8,439 bases of DNA from Rhodospirillales bacterium. Lineage in GTDB: Bacteria > Pseudomonadota > Alphaproteobacteria > Rhodospirillales > JAPHTL01. The stretch covers positions 1 through 8,439 of the forward strand of contig JAPHTL010000294.1 of the NCBI GenBank assembly GCA_026193355.1, written 5' to 3'. The notes under the pieces were generated by a model. The model saw only the letters and a list, made by a program, of their open reading frames with translations, was not told where the DNA came from and did not search any database. The first letter of the stretch is position 1. Every line of letters starts with the position of its first letter. The position numbers and the translations under genes are program-made. Below are positions 6,139-8,439 of this stretch, piece after piece.

Positions 6139-6282
6139 AGCCTCCGCCCCAACGGAATTTCCGGCGTCTCCCCTATTCGATTGCGGGAGTTCACCCATTG
6201 TTTTAAACGTTCTGTTTCTATTGTCCGTGCGGTTTTGCGTAGTATCATGCCCATACCGACAAAAAAGAAACAGATAACCTTG
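6139..6282. other. Intergenic region between rimK-type gene and sensor gene
   Basis: These 144 bases hold no convincing small gene. A CTCCC/GGGAG pair (6168-6172 with 6185-6189) forms only a 5-base stem with a 12-base loop and is not followed directly by a T-run, so a terminator for the upstream operon is doubtful. The part from about 6198 is more AT-rich than the flanking genes, consistent with a promoter for the downstream sensor. Confidence 0.5.
6221..6248 (+). promoter_or_regulatory. Candidate promoter for the CHASE/PAS sensor gene
   Basis: TTGTCC (6221-6226), a 16-base gap and TATCAT (6243-6248) resemble a sigma-70 type promoter. If real, transcription would start near 6255. The in-frame ATG at 6247 would then be upstream of the transcript, supporting the ATG at 6283 as the start. 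Tentative. Confidence 0.33.
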
Positions 6283-8439
6283 ATGAACCGGACCTTCCAC
6301 TTTCTACCCGCGGCCGCAGTAGCCGTTCTGGGTGTGGCATTGTCATTTCTGACATTATCCAACCTCAATGATCGGGCGAGAGAAGGGCACCTTGAATATT
6401 TCCTGGAGGCCGCAGAAGATCGCCTTTCTGCCGTCGAAATAAATATCGCATCAGAAATCCAGACCCTGAAATCGATTGTCGGTTTCTTCGAGGGATCGAC
6501 AAACGTCGAACGTTACGAGTTCAGGAACTTCACCGATATCGTTGCGCAAAGAAACATGGAGCGAAGCTTCCTTGCGCTTGAATGGGTTCCCCGCGTCAAC
6601 CGGGCCGACCGGCAGGAATTCGAGGCGTCCGTCCAAAAGGACGGCATTGCCGGATTCAGCATCAGGGAACGCGACAAGGATGGGAACCTCGTTCCGGCGG
6701 GAGAACGGGAAACCTATTTCCCCGTCCAATATGCCGAACCCATGAAAGAGAACCTGACGGCCATCGGCTTCGATCTGGCCTCCAACCCAACGCAGCTTCG
6801 CGCGCTTGAAAAGGCGCGCGATACAGGCGGAATCGTCACGAGTGGAAGAATCGACATCGTTCAGACCGCGCACAACAGCACAGGCGTTCTTGTCATCGCG
6901 CCGGCCTATTCAAATCACAGCGCCAATAACAACATGGAAGATCGGCAAAGGAATCTTCGTGGGTACGCCGTAGGCGTCGTTCGAGTAAGCTCGCTTGTTT
7001 CCGGCATTTACGAATCGGCGTCCTTCGCCAAGGCAGAGGGCATCGATCTTTACCTTTACGACGAAGCCGCCGGCAGCGTCGCGGAGCTTCTGTACATTCA
7101 TAATTCCCGCAAACGATCATCCTCTGCGCCCGTCCTGACCGCATATGAAGCGCGATCGGGAATCAATCTTGAGCGATCCTTCATGATCGGAGACCGGACA
7201 TGGAGCCTGATCGCACGTCCCGTCGATCAGGAAGTCGGTTATACGATACCGATCCAGAACTGGTTGGTGCTGATCACCTGTCTCTTCCTGACGGCTGGAG
7301 GAACCGTCTACATGGCCGGTTCAGCGACCCGGACAAAACGGATCCGTGACCTTGTCGAGCAGCGAACGGCCGAAATCAGGGATCGCGAATCCTTTCTCGA
7401 TTCACTCGTCGTTTCTGCCGTCACCGGCATCGTCACCATTGATGACCGTGGCATCGTCAAAAGTTTTAATCCCGCCGCCGAAAAAATGTTCGGTTATGCC
7501 GAAAGTGAGGTCATTGGCAACAATGTTTCCATGCTGATGCCCGACCCGTACGCATCCAGTCACGACCAGTATCTTTCCCGATATCTTGAAACGGGCGAAA
7601 AAAAGATCATCGGGAACGGTCGGCAAGTCTTCGCGCTTCGCAAGGACGGCTCGACCTTTCCCATAGACCTGGGCGTCAGCGAGTTTTCAGTTTCCGGGAA
7701 CCGCATGTTTACCGGTCTGATCCGCGACATAACGGAAAGAGTCAGGGCCGAAGAAGAACTGAAAGCAAGCGAGGTCCGCTTCCGCTCCATGGTCGAGAAC
7801 GCGGGAGACGCCATCTATATCCACGACCGTTATGGCAAGATCTTCGACGTTAACCAGATCGCCTGCCAACAGACCGGCTACTCGCACCAGGAGCTTCTGG
7901 CTATCACGGTCAGGGAACTGGACGCCGCGGTTGATTTTGAAGATCTGCGCGAAACATGGGACCTCGGCATTGCCGATCCGGAAAACTATCCCGTCACGCT
8001 GGAAACAGCGCATCGGCGCAAGGACGGAACCATATTCCCCATTGAAGTGCGTATCAGCCTGCTGCCATCCGCCGAACATGGATATCTTTATATCGCCATG
8101 GTCCGTGACATATCGGAGCGCGTGAAGGCTGCGGAAGAATTGCAACGTAGCGAGGAGCGGTACCGCCAGATCGCCGAGGTGTCTTCGGACTGGGTGTGGG
8201 AAATGGACGCCGACCTCCGCTTCACCCATTTCTCCGACGGCTTCGCCCGGATTACCGGGATTGATCCGACCTTCTCACTCGGCAAGAAGCGTCAGGACAT
8301 GACGTCGAGAGAAGAACTGGCCATGCCGCATTGGCAGAAACACTTGGCCGACCTTGAGGCGCACAGGGAATTCCGTGACTTTGAATATGCGTTTGCGGCG
8401 CCTGGCGTTTCCCCCCGCCATTTCAGGATCAGTGGTAGC
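6283..8439 (+). CDS. Membrane sensor protein with CHASE domain and multiple PAS domains, including a FixL-like heme PAS (cut at window end)
   Basis: An open frame of 719 codons runs to the last base without a stop. Residues 8-26 form a first membrane helix. Residues ~60-310 form an extracytoplasmic region with a CHASE domain (FLALEWVPRVNRADRQEFEA; the YFPVQYAEPM block; IGFDLASNP). A second helix is at 327-346, and a short linker helix leads to the PAS domains. PAS1 (~370-487) closely resembles the FixL heme domain: SSHDQYLSRYLETG, IIGNGRQV and FTGLIRDITER. His427, Arg433 and Arg447 have the spacing of His200, Arg206 and Arg220 of Bradyrhizobium FixL. PAS2 spans ~497-612 and PAS3 starts at ~627. 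Output is likely a histidine kinase, but a GGDEF or EAL output is equally possible because it lies outside. The start is uncertain: neither ATG 6283 nor in-frame ATG 6247 (adding MPIPTKKKQITL) has a good Shine-Dalgarno site. Confidence 0.88.
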   Translation, partial: MNRTFHFLPAAAVAVLGVALSFLTLSNLNDRAREGHLEYFLEAAEDRLSAVEINIASEIQTLKSIVGFFEGSTNVERYEFRNFTDIVAQRNMERSFLALEWVPRVNRADRQEFEASVQKDGIAGFSIRERDKDGNLVPAGERETYFPVQYAEPMKENLTAIGFDLASNPTQLRALEKARDTGGIVTSGRIDIVQTAHNSTGVLVIAPAYSNHSANNNMEDRQRNLRGYAVGVVRVSSLVSGIYESASFAKAEGIDLYLYDEAAGSVAELLYIHNSRKRSSSAPVLTAYEARSGINLERSFMIGDRTWSLIARPVDQEVGYTIPIQNWLVLITCLFLTAGGTVYMAGSATRTKRIRDLVEQRTAEIRDRESFLDSLVVSAVTGIVTIDDRGIVKSFNPAAEKMFGYAESEVIGNNVSMLMPDPYASSHDQYLSRYLETGEKKIIGNGRQVFALRKDGSTFPIDLGVSEFSVSGNRMFTGLIRDITERVRAEEELKASEVRFRSMVENAGDAIYIHDRYGKIFDVNQIACQQTGYSHQELLAITVRELDAAVDFEDLRETWDLGIADPENYPVTLETAHRRKDGTIFPIEVRISLLPSAEHGYLYIAMVRDISERVKAAEELQRSEERYRQIAEVSSDWVWEMDADLRFTHFSDGFARITGIDPTFSLGKKRQDMTSREELAMPHWQKHLADLEAHREFRDFEYAFAAPGVSPRHFRISGS

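Noticed and set aside
6150..6190. Terminator after the RimK-type gene
   Set aside because: Only a 5-base stem (CTCCC/GGGAG) with a 12-base loop is present, and no T-run follows directly.
6139..6282. A small precursor peptide gene that the C39-like peptidase or RimK-type ligase might act on
   Set aside because: No short open frame with a ribosome binding site, double-glycine motif or Glu-rich tail is visible here or in the 3329-3478 gap.

Overview
The window looks like chromosomal DNA from a GC-rich alphaproteobacterium, perhaps a Rhodospirillales member. That placement is inferred from the form of the PhoR, PstS and SlyD-like proteins, from FixL-type PAS features, and from the pairing of a GNAT/C39-like fusion with an RLAN-type RimK protein. 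No rRNA, tRNA, CRISPR array, insertion sequence or phage gene is visible. No stretch of more than about 300 bases lacks a gene.

Left part (1-3328), all on the minus strand. From right to left it holds a GT-9 (heptosyltransferase-like) glycosyltransferase, a SlyD-like FKBP prolyl isomerase ending in a strong intrinsic terminator, the phosphate-starvation sensor kinase phoR, and the 5' end of pstS, which leaves the window at base 1. The phoR-pstS gap carries three 7-base Pho-box half-sites at exact 11-base spacing, pointing at pstS. phoR and pstS therefore form the edge of a Pho/Pst locus that probably continues to the left with pst transport genes.

Centre (3329-6138). A 150-base divergent intergenic region separates the glycosyltransferase from a two-gene plus-strand operon. 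The first gene fuses a GNAT acetyltransferase to a C39-like papain-fold peptidase domain with a complete Cys-His-Asp set. The second, overlapping by ATGA, encodes an RLAN/ATP-grasp RimK-family ligase. Together they offer amidase or transfer, acylation and ATP-dependent ligation chemistry, which suggests a peptide- or amino-acid-conjugating system whose substrate is unknown. This is the least understood and most interesting part of the window.

Right part (6139-8439). After a 144-base gap, a large plus-strand sensor protein starts and is cut by the window end. It has a membrane-anchored CHASE domain, a PAS domain whose key residues match FixL heme-PAS domains (His427, Arg433, Arg447), a second PAS and part of a third. 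The output domain lies outside the window, so histidine kinase or cyclic-di-GMP output cannot be decided.
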